From: Parabacteroides hominis
GTDB lineage: Bacteria; Bacteroidota; Bacteroidia; Bacteroidales; Tannerellaceae
Assembly: GCF_014287585.1 (NCBI RefSeq)
Contig: NZ_JACOOJ010000018.1
Location: 1 to 64,000 of the forward strand
Length of the DNA: 64,000 nucleotides
Direction of reading: 5' to 3'
The stretch's first letter is position 1, and every line of letters begins with the position of its first letter. A program made the translations under genes and the position numbers. The notes under the pieces are model-generated. The model was not told where the DNA came from. It did not search any database and was given only the letters and a program-made list of their open reading frames with translations. This document shows positions 43,189 to 51,526 of this stretch, piece after piece.

Positions 43189-43359
43189 TTAAAACATCCC
43201 TTTTTCCAAATCAGCAGCTTTTACACGGAAGATGTATCCGTTGCGCGAGAAGACCAGTTCACCGTCTTCTTTCTTTTTCTGGTTTACTAATCGTTGGAAA
43301 GCGATATTGGCTCCTTTAACTATATTCTCTTCAAATTCTCTAACTTCTTGTTCACTCAT
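43189..43359 (-). CDS. Small partner protein of the zeta-like ATPase
   Basis: This 56-residue protein starts MSEQEVREFEENIVKGANIA. It has an acidic amphipathic helix, then a basic stretch (NQKKKEDGELVFSRNG) and a short beta part. Its ATG overlaps the end of the zeta-like gene by eight bases, so it is translationally coupled. Small proteins of this size next to zeta-like kinases could be antitoxins. Here, however, the small gene comes after the kinase, unlike the epsilon-zeta order. I do not recognise the family by name. Confidence 0.7.
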   Translation of the reverse strand: MSEQEVREFEENIVKGANIAFQRLVNQKKKEDGELVFSRNGYIFRVKAADLEKGMF

Positions 43360-43927
43360 GATGCTCAAGTTTTGTATAAATATCCGAATTATATATCTCT
43401 TTTTTATCACTCCTGAAACCTTTGGCGATTACTTCCATCGGCGACATAGAGTTGTCTGCAATCATCCAATAGTCACAAATGGGGATATATAGTTCAAAGA
43501 GATTATGAATACCTGCCTCGTAACGACGGCGGATAGTACTCTCCGGAATGTTATGCCCTCCGGCGGCCACTCTCATTTTAACTCGCTCCACTGCTAAGTC
43601 CGGTGTGTTTAACCAGAAATATAGCAATGTCACATAATACCCTTCCCTTTGTGCTTCCCGGATCAGGTTTGCGCCTGAACGGGTGGCAAGCGTAGTTTCC
43701 ATCGCAAACGTTTCGCCCGCGGCGATCAGTTCTTTAATGCGTTTATACATAATACGACTGGCTTCAACGGCTACCGCGATACTATCAGAATTAAAAGGGG
43801 AAAGCCCCTTGGCAATCTCGTCGGAATTAACAAACTCTTTACACTTCAACATCTCTGGGAGAATTGTAAAGGAAGCTGTCGTCTTTCCTGCCCCGTTGCA
43901 TCCCGATATTATGTATAGATATGGCAC
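43352..43927 (-). CDS. Zeta toxin-family P-loop kinase
   Basis: This 191-residue P-loop protein has Walker A GCNGAGKTTAS at 9-19, NSDEIAKGLSPF (the zeta-type Asp near 36), ETTLATRSGANLI, and RVKMRVAAGGHNIPESTIRRRYEAG (lid Arg residues). Zeta toxins phosphorylate UDP-GlcNAc and block cell-wall synthesis; related chromosomal proteins may phosphorylate other substrates. The protein is complete. A reverse-strand TATATTTG (43950-43957) lies 23 bases upstream as likely -7 element. Confidence 0.83.
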   Translation of the reverse strand: MPYLYIISGCNGAGKTTASFTILPEMLKCKEFVNSDEIAKGLSPFNSDSIAVAVEASRIMYKRIKELIAAGETFAMETTLATRSGANLIREAQREGYYVTLLYFWLNTPDLAVERVKMRVAAGGHNIPESTIRRRYEAGIHNLFELYIPICDYWMIADNSMSPMEVIAKGFRSDKKEIYNSDIYTKLEHHE

Positions 43928-44100
43928 TACTTACTGTCTTTTGATGGGACAAATATAGATAATAGTTTTATATGTTGGTTAATTTTATTCTCAAAAATAG
44001 TAAAAATGTGCAGAAAATGTACGGATAACCCCTCGGTTCGTTGTAAAAACAGGCGGTTTGGTGTAATTTAATGGCTTTGTCAAACGCTTGCAACATACCT

Positions 44101-45228
44101 TTATACCCATAAAAGGTCGCTCATTATGCCGTCGGAAATGAAAATGCCTTCTTTCGAGAGTGTCAAGGTGTCGTTTTCGTGAATCAGCAATCCTTGACGC
44201 AAATAGGTAGCTGCTTGCTGTTCGAGATAGGCTTGTTTTTCTTCTCCGAAACGCTCCCGGATGTCAGTCGTCCGGATTCCCCACATTGTGCGTAGTCCGG
44301 TGATAATAAAGTCGTTGTATTTCGTATTGATATCCAATTTTTCTATTTCTATATCGGGAATGCCTGTCTTGATCCCTTGTAAGTAGCGGGGAAGGGAAGA
44401 GATGTTCCATTGCCGGCTCTCTCCGTTGTAGGAATGGGCGGAAGGTCCGATGCCCAGATATTTTTTGCCGGTCCAGTAAGAACTGTTATGTTGGGACAGG
44501 TGGCCGGGGCGGGCGAAATTGGAAATCTCGTAGTGGAGATATCCGGCTTCGGTTAGCTTATATATTAATGTAGAGAAAAGGGTGACGCTCAACTCTTCTT
44601 CTGCAGGAGTGACTTTTCCGGTTTCCATTAATTTATATAAGGCAGTACCTTCTTCATATATTAAATGGTAGGCAGAGATATGGGGAATATCCAATCCGAT
44701 GGCTTCATTCAGGTTCGTTTCCCATTCAGCCAGTGTTTGTCCGGGCAGTCCGTATATCAGGTCGATACTGATATTTCGTATGCCGTTCTCTTTGCATAGG
44801 GCGACAGCACGAAATGCCTGCTCGCGGTTATGGCGGCGGTTCAGGAAGCGGAGGTCTTTTTCCTTAAAACTCTGAACTCCCATGCTGACGCGGTTGAATG
44901 GCAGCGAACGGAGGGAGGTGATATATTCCGGTGTCATATCATCCGGATTGGCTTCGAGAGTGATCTCCTTGCAGTTGCTTGTGTCGAATAAACGGTTTGC
45001 CGCCTCGAATATCCGTTCGAAGTCCCCGGCTTGTAATTGTGAAGGTGTGCCACCTCCGAAGTAGATCGTTTCGACCGGCTCCTTTCCTATATATTCCTGT
45101 CGCAATTCCATTTCCCGGATAATCGCATTGATATACGGCTCCTTGAACTTCATCTCCGTATTGGAAAAGAAGTCGCAATACAGACACCGTTTGGCGCAAA
45201 AGGGAATGTGGATGTATAAGCCTGCCAT
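44101..45228 (-). CDS. hemW: Radical SAM heme chaperone HemW
   Basis: The protein is 375 residues, with the radical-SAM cysteines C11, C15 and C18 in IPFCAKRCLYCDFF. HemW rather than HemN is indicated by CxxxCxxC followed by F-F-S and the short N-terminus. Further landmarks are TIYFGGGTPSQL, EANPDD, RVSMGVQSF, IDLIYGLPGQT, and the HemN_C domain. HemW binds heme and is thought to deliver it; it was once annotated as coproporphyrinogen oxidase. The ATG overlaps the stop of the toxin remnant upstream (TAATG), so its translation may depend on that remnant. Confidence 0.92.
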   Translation of the reverse strand: MAGLYIHIPFCAKRCLYCDFFSNTEMKFKEPYINAIIREMELRQEYIGKEPVETIYFGGGTPSQLQAGDFERIFEAANRLFDTSNCKEITLEANPDDMTPEYITSLRSLPFNRVSMGVQSFKEKDLRFLNRRHNREQAFRAVALCKENGIRNISIDLIYGLPGQTLAEWETNLNEAIGLDIPHISAYHLIYEEGTALYKLMETGKVTPAEEELSVTLFSTLIYKLTEAGYLHYEISNFARPGHLSQHNSSYWTGKKYLGIGPSAHSYNGESRQWNISSLPRYLQGIKTGIPDIEIEKLDINTKYNDFIITGLRTMWGIRTTDIRERFGEEKQAYLEQQAATYLRQGLLIHENDTLTLSKEGIFISDGIMSDLLWV

Positions 45229-45552
45229 TATTCTAAATATTGAAAAAGTTTTTTAGGATCTTGCCGGGTATCCCATATTAGTGCTATATAGATGAAGTCT
45301 GCTTCTACCGTATAATATATTTTGCAGTGTTTTTCTACTAAATAACGATATGGAACTTCCCGTGCTGTCGTACATTCTTCTATTGTTCCCATTAATGGGA
45401 ATTGTTTGAGTAAAGATACATGTTGATTAATAGACTGTACTATCTGGATCGCTTTTTTTGTCCCTCTCTACTTGAGCCAGTTTTTGGCCATCTAATTGCA
45501 GAAGAAGCTCCATCAGATCCATCTTTCGTGCTTTTAATTCCATAGTTGTCAT
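45228..45552 (-). pseudogene. Decayed RelE/ParE-type toxin-antitoxin module, internally deleted
   Basis: Translating the reverse strand from the ATG at 45552 gives an antitoxin-like N-terminus (MTTMELKARKMDLMELLLQ). It continues to VERDKK and then runs out of frame to a stop at 45427. In the +1 frame, from just before a run of seven A (forward T run 45453-45459), comes a RelE/ParE C-terminus. It includes LLKQFPLMGTIEE, VPYRYLVEKHCKIYY and IALIWDTRQDPKKLFQYLE, ending at 45228. About 35-40 residues of the toxin N-terminus and the antitoxin C-terminus are missing. So one deletion seems to have fused the two genes, with a one-base frame difference at the A run. Neither part should work as a toxin. 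Confidence 0.75.
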
Positions 45553-45578
45553 AGTTGCATTCTATTTAATGTGGACTA

Positions 45579-45610
45579 CAAATATAAGGATATTCTGGGT
45601 GATAACCAAT
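45579..45610 (-). promoter_or_regulatory. Promoter of the toxin remnant and hemW
   Basis: Reverse strand TATATTTG (45579-45586) follows ATTG (45607-45610) by 20 bases. Confidence 0.6.
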
Positions 45611-45780
45611 ACTAAAGTCCTGATATTGTGTTTTTAGATACTGGAATGTTAAACAACATAGTTCTCAAACACCGAGCTTTAAATTGTTTTTCTCCTTTAC
45701 AATCTCTAATTTGCGGTCCCGTGAATAAAGGGTTTGCGGGGCAATCTTTATTGTTAAACACAAATTAATACCTTGATATC

Positions 45781-47937
45781 ATGAAAGTATACCAAACAAA
45801 TGAAATTAAGAACATCTCTATCTTGGGAAGTTCGGGCTCTGGGAAAACCACTCTCGCTGAAGCTATGCTTTACGAGGGTGGAGTTATAAAACGTCGCGGA
45901 AGTGTGGAATCCGGAAACACTGTGAGCGATTATTTCCCGGTTGAGAAGGAGTATGGTTACTCGGTATTCTCGACCGTTTTCAGTGTAGAATGGCAAGACA
46001 GAAAGTTGAATTTCATTGATTGTCCGGGTTCGGACGATTTTATCGGCGGTGCAGTTTCCGCTCTGAATGTGACAGACACGGCACTGATGGTACTGAATGC
46101 GCAGTATGGCGTAGAAGTCGGCACAATCAACCAGTTCCGGTATACAGAACAATTCCATAAGCCGGTTATCTTTGTCGTGAACCAACTGGATAACGATAAG
46201 GCTGATTATGATGGAACGATCTCCCAGCTCCGCGACCAGTGGGGAAGCAAGGTTGTACCCATCCAGTATCCTGTTTCTACAGGTGCATCCTTCAATGCCG
46301 TTGTCGACGTGCTGAAGATGAAAATGTATCGTTGGAAGCCTGAAGGCGGAGTTCCCGATGTACTGGAAATCCCCGCAGAAGAAATGGATAAAGCAATGGA
46401 ACTCCACAAAGCATTGGTCGAGGCTGCCGCCGAAAACGACGATATGCTGATGGAAAAATTCTTTGAAGAAGGCACATTGAGTGAAGATGATATGCGTGCC
46501 GGTATCCGTGCCGGTCTGGTTATCCGCGGTATGTTCCCGGTATTCTGTGTATGCGCCGGTCGTGACATGTGCGTCCGCCGTACGCTCGAATTCTTGGGTA
46601 ATGTCGTTCCTTGTACGGACAAGATGCCGCGCCCGGTTACTACCGAAGGTGTGGAAGTGACTCCCGATTCGAACGGACCGACCAGCCTGTTCTTCTTTAA
46701 GACGACTGTAGAACCGCATATCGGTCAGGTTTCTTATTTTAAAGTGATATCAGGTAAAGTAAAAGAAGGTGACGATTTGCTGAATGCCGATCGCGGTTCG
46801 AAGGAGCGTATCGCACAGTTGTTCTCTGTTGCCGGACAAACCCGTAATGCCGTGACCGAAATGGTTGCCGGGGATATCGGCGCTACCGTTAAACTGAAAG
46901 ATGTTCGTCGTGGTAATACTTTGAATGGTAAGGGATGCGATTATCGTTTCGACTTTATCAAATATCCGGACCCGAAGTATCGCCGTGCCGTGAAACCGGT
47001 TAATGAAGCAGACGCCGAAAAGATGATGGAAATCTTGATGCGTATGCGCGAAGAAGACCCGACGTGGATGATCGAACAGTCCAAGGAATTGAAACAGACA
47101 ATCGTTTCCGGCCAGGGAGAATTCCATCTTCGTACATTGAAATGGAGAATCGAGAACAATGACAAATTGCCGATCGAATTCTACGAACCGAAGATCCCGT
47201 ATCGTGAAACCATCACGAAAGCTTCCCGTGCGGACTACCGCCATAAGAAACAGTCGGGTGGCGCAGGCCAGTTCGGTGAAGTTCATCTGATCGTCGAACC
47301 GTATTACGAAGGTATGCCGGCTCCGGATACATATCGTTTTGGCGGACAAGAATATAAAATCAGCGTACGTGATACGCAGACTATAGATTTGGACTGGGGT
47401 GGAAAGCTGGTATTTATTAACAGTATCGTTGGTGGAGCCATCGATGCCCGTTTCCTTCCGGCTATCCTGAAAGGTATTATGGCTCGTATGGAGCAAGGGC
47501 CGTTGACAGGTTCGTATGCCCGTGACGTGCGTATCATCGTCTATGACGGAAAGATGCACCCGGTGGACAGCAATGAAATTTCTTTCATGCTGGCAGGCCG
47601 TAATGCTTTCAGTACCGCCTTTAAAGAAGCCGGTCCTAAGATCCTGGAACCTGTTTATGATGTGGAAGTATCGGTTCCGGCTGATTATCTGGGCGACGTG
47701 ATGAGTGACCTGCAGGGACGTCGTGCCATCATTATGGGTATGAATAGTGAAAAAGGGTACGAAAAGCTGTTGGCTAAAGTACCTTTGAAAGAGATGTCTT
47801 CGTACTCGACATCTTTGAGTTCCATCACCGGTGGACGTGCTTCATTTACGATGAAGTTCTCCAGCTACGAACTGGTTCCGTCGGATGTCCAGGATAAGCT
47901 GTTGAAAGCTTACGAGGCAACTCAGGCAGAAGATTGA
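45781..47937 (+). CDS. EF-G paralogue (EF-G2-like) with altered GTPase centre
   Basis: This 718-residue protein is collinear with elongation factor G: G domain, domain II, and domains III to V (KKQSGGAGQFGEVHLIVEPY and SEKGYEKLLAKVPLKEM are EF-G landmarks). The P-loop GSSGSGKT (16-23) is kept. Switch I reads EKEYGYSV where EF-G has RGITI. Motif G3 reads DCPGSDDF (80-87), with Ser in place of the catalytic His. G4 is NQLD in place of NKxD. This matches the Bacteroides EF-G paralogue reported to move ribosomes without GTP hydrolysis and to aid gut colonisation. Equivalence is inferred. The 5' leader is long and may be regulated. Confidence 0.87.
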   Translation: MKVYQTNEIKNISILGSSGSGKTTLAEAMLYEGGVIKRRGSVESGNTVSDYFPVEKEYGYSVFSTVFSVEWQDRKLNFIDCPGSDDFIGGAVSALNVTDTALMVLNAQYGVEVGTINQFRYTEQFHKPVIFVVNQLDNDKADYDGTISQLRDQWGSKVVPIQYPVSTGASFNAVVDVLKMKMYRWKPEGGVPDVLEIPAEEMDKAMELHKALVEAAAENDDMLMEKFFEEGTLSEDDMRAGIRAGLVIRGMFPVFCVCAGRDMCVRRTLEFLGNVVPCTDKMPRPVTTEGVEVTPDSNGPTSLFFFKTTVEPHIGQVSYFKVISGKVKEGDDLLNADRGSKERIAQLFSVAGQTRNAVTEMVAGDIGATVKLKDVRRGNTLNGKGCDYRFDFIKYPDPKYRRAVKPVNEADAEKMMEILMRMREEDPTWMIEQSKELKQTIVSGQGEFHLRTLKWRIENNDKLPIEFYEPKIPYRETITKASRADYRHKKQSGGAGQFGEVHLIVEPYYEGMPAPDTYRFGGQEYKISVRDTQTIDLDWGGKLVFINSIVGGAIDARFLPAILKGIMARMEQGPLTGSYARDVRIIVYDGKMHPVDSNEISFMLAGRNAFSTAFKEAGPKILEPVYDVEVSVPADYLGDVMSDLQGRRAIIMGMNSEKGYEKLLAKVPLKEMSSYSTSLSSITGGRASFTMKFSSYELVPSDVQDKLLKAYEATQAED

Positions 47938-47958
47938 TTTGGATTTTCTATAAATTGG

Positions 47959-48000
47959 ATGAAGGCTGCCCCTGTGAAGGAGTGGCCTTCATTATTTTTT
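47959..48000 (+). terminator. Terminator after the EF-G paralogue
   Basis: ATGAAGGC (47959-47966) pairs with GCCTTCAT (47985-47992), followed by TATTTTTT. Confidence 0.8.
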
Positions 48001-48064
48001 CATACGGCTGTTGCAACGGCGTAATATGAAGTGCGTTTTTTTGTATCGTGTTAATAGAAACAAC

Positions 48065-48865
48065 ATGAAACTAAGAAAGTACTATCCAACCATTGTCCTG
48101 TCGGACATTCACCTGGGTTCCGAACATTCCCGGACCGAGGAAGTGACGAATTTCCTGAAACATGTTAACTGCGACCGCCTGATACTGAACGGCGATATCA
48201 TCGATGGATGGCAACTTCAGAAGTCCGGTCGCCGCTGGAAGCAACAGCAGACCGACTTCTTCAAGGTCCTGATGAAGATGATGGAGAGACAGGGGACGGA
48301 GATTATCTATGTCCGTGGCAATCATGATGACTTCCTGGATAACCTCGTTCCGTTTTCTTTCTCCAACTTATCTATCGTGAAAGATTATATTTTGAATACG
48401 CACGGGAAGCGGTATCTGGTTACACATGGCGACATATTCGATACGGTTACGACGAATATGCGGTGGCTGGCGATGTTGGGAGATATCGGCTATACGTTCC
48501 TGTTGTGGCTGAACCGGATATACAACCAGCGGAGGGAAAAAAACGGAAAGCCTTATTTCTCCCTTTCCCAGCATGTCAAGCATAAAGTGAAGAGCGCTGT
48601 TTCCTACATCTCGGATTTTGAAAAAGAGCTGGTCAAACTGGCGGAAGTAAAGAAACTGGACGGTATTATTTGCGGGCATATTCATCAGGCTGCTAATGTC
48701 CGGTACGGGAATATCCATTATCTGAATTCCGGCGACTGGGTGGAAAGCCTTACAGCACTTGTCGAAAATGAACAAGGAGAGTGGAATATTGTTTCTTATA
48801 ATAGGGAGGAGTATGCAGCGGAAGAAATGCAACTTTCCGTCTTACACTATGCCGAAGTGATATGA
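48065..48865 (+). CDS. UDP-2,3-diacylglucosamine diphosphatase-like phosphoesterase
   Basis: This 266-residue metallophosphoesterase starts at the ATG at 48065 (MKLRKYYPTIVLSDIHLG); an earlier in-frame ATG at 48011 gives no family match. Metal motifs are SDIHLGSEH, NGDIIDGW, RGNHDDFLD, THGDIFDT and CGHIHQAA. It belongs with LpxH-like enzymes, which cleave UDP-diacylglucosamine in lipid A synthesis. Bacteroidetes often carry several such paralogues, so it may instead act on another nucleotide-linked lipid. Its stop overlaps the next start (ATGA). Confidence 0.85.
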   Translation: MKLRKYYPTIVLSDIHLGSEHSRTEEVTNFLKHVNCDRLILNGDIIDGWQLQKSGRRWKQQQTDFFKVLMKMMERQGTEIIYVRGNHDDFLDNLVPFSFSNLSIVKDYILNTHGKRYLVTHGDIFDTVTTNMRWLAMLGDIGYTFLLWLNRIYNQRREKNGKPYFSLSQHVKHKVKSAVSYISDFEKELVKLAEVKKLDGIICGHIHQAANVRYGNIHYLNSGDWVESLTALVENEQGEWNIVSYNREEYAAEEMQLSVLHYAEVI

Positions 48866-50016
48866 AAATACTGTTTATCATACAAGGTGAAGGCCGAGGT
48901 CATCTGACACAGGCGCTTTCTCTCCGTCAGAAACTGACGGACGAAGGGCATGATATAGTCGGTGTCCTGGTTGGCAAAAGCCCTGCCCGCCGCCTTCCCG
49001 ATTTCTTTAGCGAGAAGATCGAAGTGCCTGTTTATCCGTTTGAAAGTCCTAACTTCCTGCCTTCCGCCAAGAATAAACGGGTCAATCTGGCTAAAAGCGT
49101 AGCCTATAATGTTTTCCGGTTGCACAAATATATGTCCAGTATCCGGTATATCAACCGGATGATAAAAGAGACGGGGGCAGATGTAGTCGTAAACTTTTAT
49201 GAGCTTTTGACCGGGCTGACTTATCTGTTCTGCCGGCCAAAAGCTGTCATGGTTTGCATTGCGCACCAGTATTTATTCCTGCATCCGGATTTTGTTTTTC
49301 CGAAAGAGAACCGTCTGTCGCTTGCTTTCCTGAAGTTCTTTACCCGTATTACGGCTATCGGGGCCGCTAAGAAGTTGGCGTTGTCTTTCCGTAAGATGCG
49401 GGAGGTTCCGGCTGGCGGAATCGTGGTGGTTCCTCCTCTTTTGCGTAAGGAAGTTTTAGAAATGACACCGACAAAAGGGGATTACCTGCATGGCTATTTG
49501 TTGAATAGTGGATTCAGCGAAGAGATACGCTCCTGGCACAAGGCGCATCCAAGTATCGAGCTGCATATCTTTTGGGATAAAAAAGAGGCGCTCCCCGAAG
49601 TAAAAGTGGATTCCAGACTTTCTTTCCATCAATTAAATGACACGCTGTTTGTCCGTTATATGGCAGGAGCGAAAGCCTATGCCACGACTGCGGGCTTCGA
49701 GTCTGTCTGCGAGGCCATGTACCTGGGTAAACCTGTCCTGATGGTTCCGACTCATATCGAACAAGCCTGCAATGCATTCGACGCCGTTCATGCCGGGGCA
49801 GGCGTTATTGCGGATCTGTTCGATCTGAATGCTTTGTTGCAACTGTCGCAAACACATCAGCCGGATCTTGCTTTTTCTCATTGGGTGAAGCAGGCGGATT
49901 GGTTGATCCTGCGTGAGTTCCGCCCGGACTTATTGATGGAGGAAACCTATTCTTCCTTGTGGCATCGCTTATCAACCCGATGGATATGCCGGTTAGGAAA
50001 ATCGTTATCGATTTGA
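48862..50016 (+). CDS. Glycosyltransferase, MJ1255/MurG-like family
   Basis: This 384-residue GT-B-type protein starts MKILFIIQGEGRGHLTQALS, the glycine-rich N-terminal loop of MurG-like and UDP-glucuronosyl-type transferases. The C-terminal half has the donor-binding pattern AYATTAGFESVCEAMYLGKP followed by VLMVPTHIEQACNA. It is coupled by a four-base overlap to the phosphatase gene. The two probably act on the same lipid or envelope glycan; that is inference. The sugar and acceptor are unknown. Confidence 0.82.
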   Translation: MKILFIIQGEGRGHLTQALSLRQKLTDEGHDIVGVLVGKSPARRLPDFFSEKIEVPVYPFESPNFLPSAKNKRVNLAKSVAYNVFRLHKYMSSIRYINRMIKETGADVVVNFYELLTGLTYLFCRPKAVMVCIAHQYLFLHPDFVFPKENRLSLAFLKFFTRITAIGAAKKLALSFRKMREVPAGGIVVVPPLLRKEVLEMTPTKGDYLHGYLLNSGFSEEIRSWHKAHPSIELHIFWDKKEALPEVKVDSRLSFHQLNDTLFVRYMAGAKAYATTAGFESVCEAMYLGKPVLMVPTHIEQACNAFDAVHAGAGVIADLFDLNALLQLSQTHQPDLAFSHWVKQADWLILREFRPDLLMEETYSSLWHRLSTRWICRLGKSLSI

Positions 50017-50093
50017 CGATTGTAAATCTCCATTCGGCTGTTTCAAACCTTCTTACAATTGTCCTATTATTCTGCAAACAAGTTATTGATTGC

Positions 50094-50134
50094 GAAAACG
50101 ACTATCATACCTGCATGGTATGATAGTCGTTTTC
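50094..50134. terminator. Hairpin between convergent genes
   Basis: A perfect 18-bp stem (50094-50111 with 50117-50134) and a five-base loop, with four A and four T at the base. It lies between the glycosyltransferase and metY genes. Confidence 0.8.
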
Positions 50135-50180
50135 TAAAATCTATTGTAGTATCGACAAATTTGAACCGTAAATGGATTGT

Positions 50181-51458
50181 TTATTTCAAAGCCTGCTCGA
50201 TATCCGCAATAATATCGCCTGCATTTTCGATGCCGACAGACAGGCGGATCAGGTCGGGAGCGACTCCGGCTTCGATCAGCTGTTCGTCCGTCAACTGGCG
50301 GTGCGTATGGCTGGCGGGGTGGAGGACGCAGGTACGGGCGTCGGCTACGTGGGTTACGATGCAGATCATTTTCAGGTTATCCATAAAGCGGGTCGCATCT
50401 TCACGGGAGCCTTTCAGACCGAAGGCGATTACGCCACAAGTCCCGTTCGGCATGTATTTTTGTGCCAGTTCGTAATACTTATTGCTCTTTAATCCGGGGA
50501 AGTTCACCCAGGCAACCTGCTCGTTTGCTTCGAGCCATTCGGCAACCTGCTGGGCGTTCTTGCAATGTTGCGGCATACGCAGATGTAATGTTTCCAATCC
50601 TAAGTTCAACAGGAAGGCATTCATCGGAGCCTGGATAGAACCCAGGTCACGCATCAACTGTGCCGTAGCCTTTGTCATGTAGGCCATCTTGCCGAAAGCC
50701 TTTGTATAGGTCAGGCCATGATAGGATTCGTCCGGAGTGGTCAGGCCGGGGAATTTGTCGGCATGCGCATCCCAGTCGAAATTGCCGCTGTCCACGACAG
50801 CACCGCCTACGCTTGTCGCATGGCCGTCCATATATTTGGTTGTAGAATGCGTCACGATATCGGCTCCCCATTCGAACGGGCGGCAGTTGATCGGCGTCGC
50901 GAATGTATTGTCGACGATCAAAGGAACACCGTGGCTGTGGGCGATACGGGCAAACTTCTCGATGTCCAGCACGCTCATGCCCGGATTAGACAAGGTTTCG
51001 CCGAACAATGCTTTTGTGTTTGGACGGAAAGCGGCCGAGATTTCTTCTTCCGCAGCATCCGGGTCGACGAATGTCACCTCGATACCTAATTTTTTGGCCG
51101 TCACGCCGAAGAGGTTGAACGTCCCGCCATAGATCGTGGAAGAGCAAACCAAGTGGTCGCCTGCCTCGCAAATGTTGAACAGGGCATAGAAGTTGGCTGC
51201 CTGTCCGGAAGCCGTCAGCATCGCGCCTACGCCCCCTTCCAGAGCGGCGATCTTGGCTGCGACAGCATCGTTTGTCGGGTTTTGCAGGCGGGTGTAGAAA
51301 TATCCGCTTTCTTCGAGGTCGAAGAGTTTGGCCATCTGTTCGCTGGTGTCATACTTGAATGTCGTACTCTGATAGATGGGCAGGACGCGCGGTTCTCCCT
51401 TTTTCGGTTGCCAGCCTCCCTGCACGCAGAGGGTTTCCGGCTTTAATGAATTGTTCAT
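50181..51458 (-). CDS. metY: O-acetylhomoserine sulfhydrylase (PLP-dependent)
   Basis: This 425-residue Cys/Met-metabolism PLP enzyme makes homocysteine from O-acetylhomoserine and sulfide. It shows LPIYQSTTFKYDTSEQM, SGYFYTRLQNPTNDAV, LVDNTFATPINCRPFEWGAD, and the PLP lysine in HSTTKYMDGHATSVGG (about 207). Its length of about 425 separates it from cystathionine synthases (about 380). The -7 element TATTTTTG (51496-51503, reverse) is just upstream. Confidence 0.94.
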   Translation of the reverse strand: MNNSLKPETLCVQGGWQPKKGEPRVLPIYQSTTFKYDTSEQMAKLFDLEESGYFYTRLQNPTNDAVAAKIAALEGGVGAMLTASGQAANFYALFNICEAGDHLVCSSTIYGGTFNLFGVTAKKLGIEVTFVDPDAAEEEISAAFRPNTKALFGETLSNPGMSVLDIEKFARIAHSHGVPLIVDNTFATPINCRPFEWGADIVTHSTTKYMDGHATSVGGAVVDSGNFDWDAHADKFPGLTTPDESYHGLTYTKAFGKMAYMTKATAQLMRDLGSIQAPMNAFLLNLGLETLHLRMPQHCKNAQQVAEWLEANEQVAWVNFPGLKSNKYYELAQKYMPNGTCGVIAFGLKGSREDATRFMDNLKMICIVTHVADARTCVLHPASHTHRQLTDEQLIEAGVAPDLIRLSVGIENAGDIIADIEQALK

Positions 51459-51495
51459 TATGATAATGTTTTACTATGTATTTGTTATTATCCGG

Positions 51496-51526
51496 CAAAA
51501 ATAAGGAATAGTTTGTTTGTATCACA
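51496..51526 (-). promoter_or_regulatory. metY promoter
   Basis: Reverse strand TATTTTTG (51496-51503) follows TGTG (51523-51526) by 19 bases; one mismatch in the -33 box. Confidence 0.5.

Noticed and set aside
43189..43410. Longer 73-codon version of the zeta-partner protein
   Set aside because: The extra 17 codons lie within the kinase gene and add Ile/Lys-rich sequence; the ATG at 43359 gives normal coupling.
45754..46719. 321-codon reverse ORF opposite the EF-G paralogue
   Set aside because: It overlaps a conserved translation factor over its whole length and has no recognisable domain.
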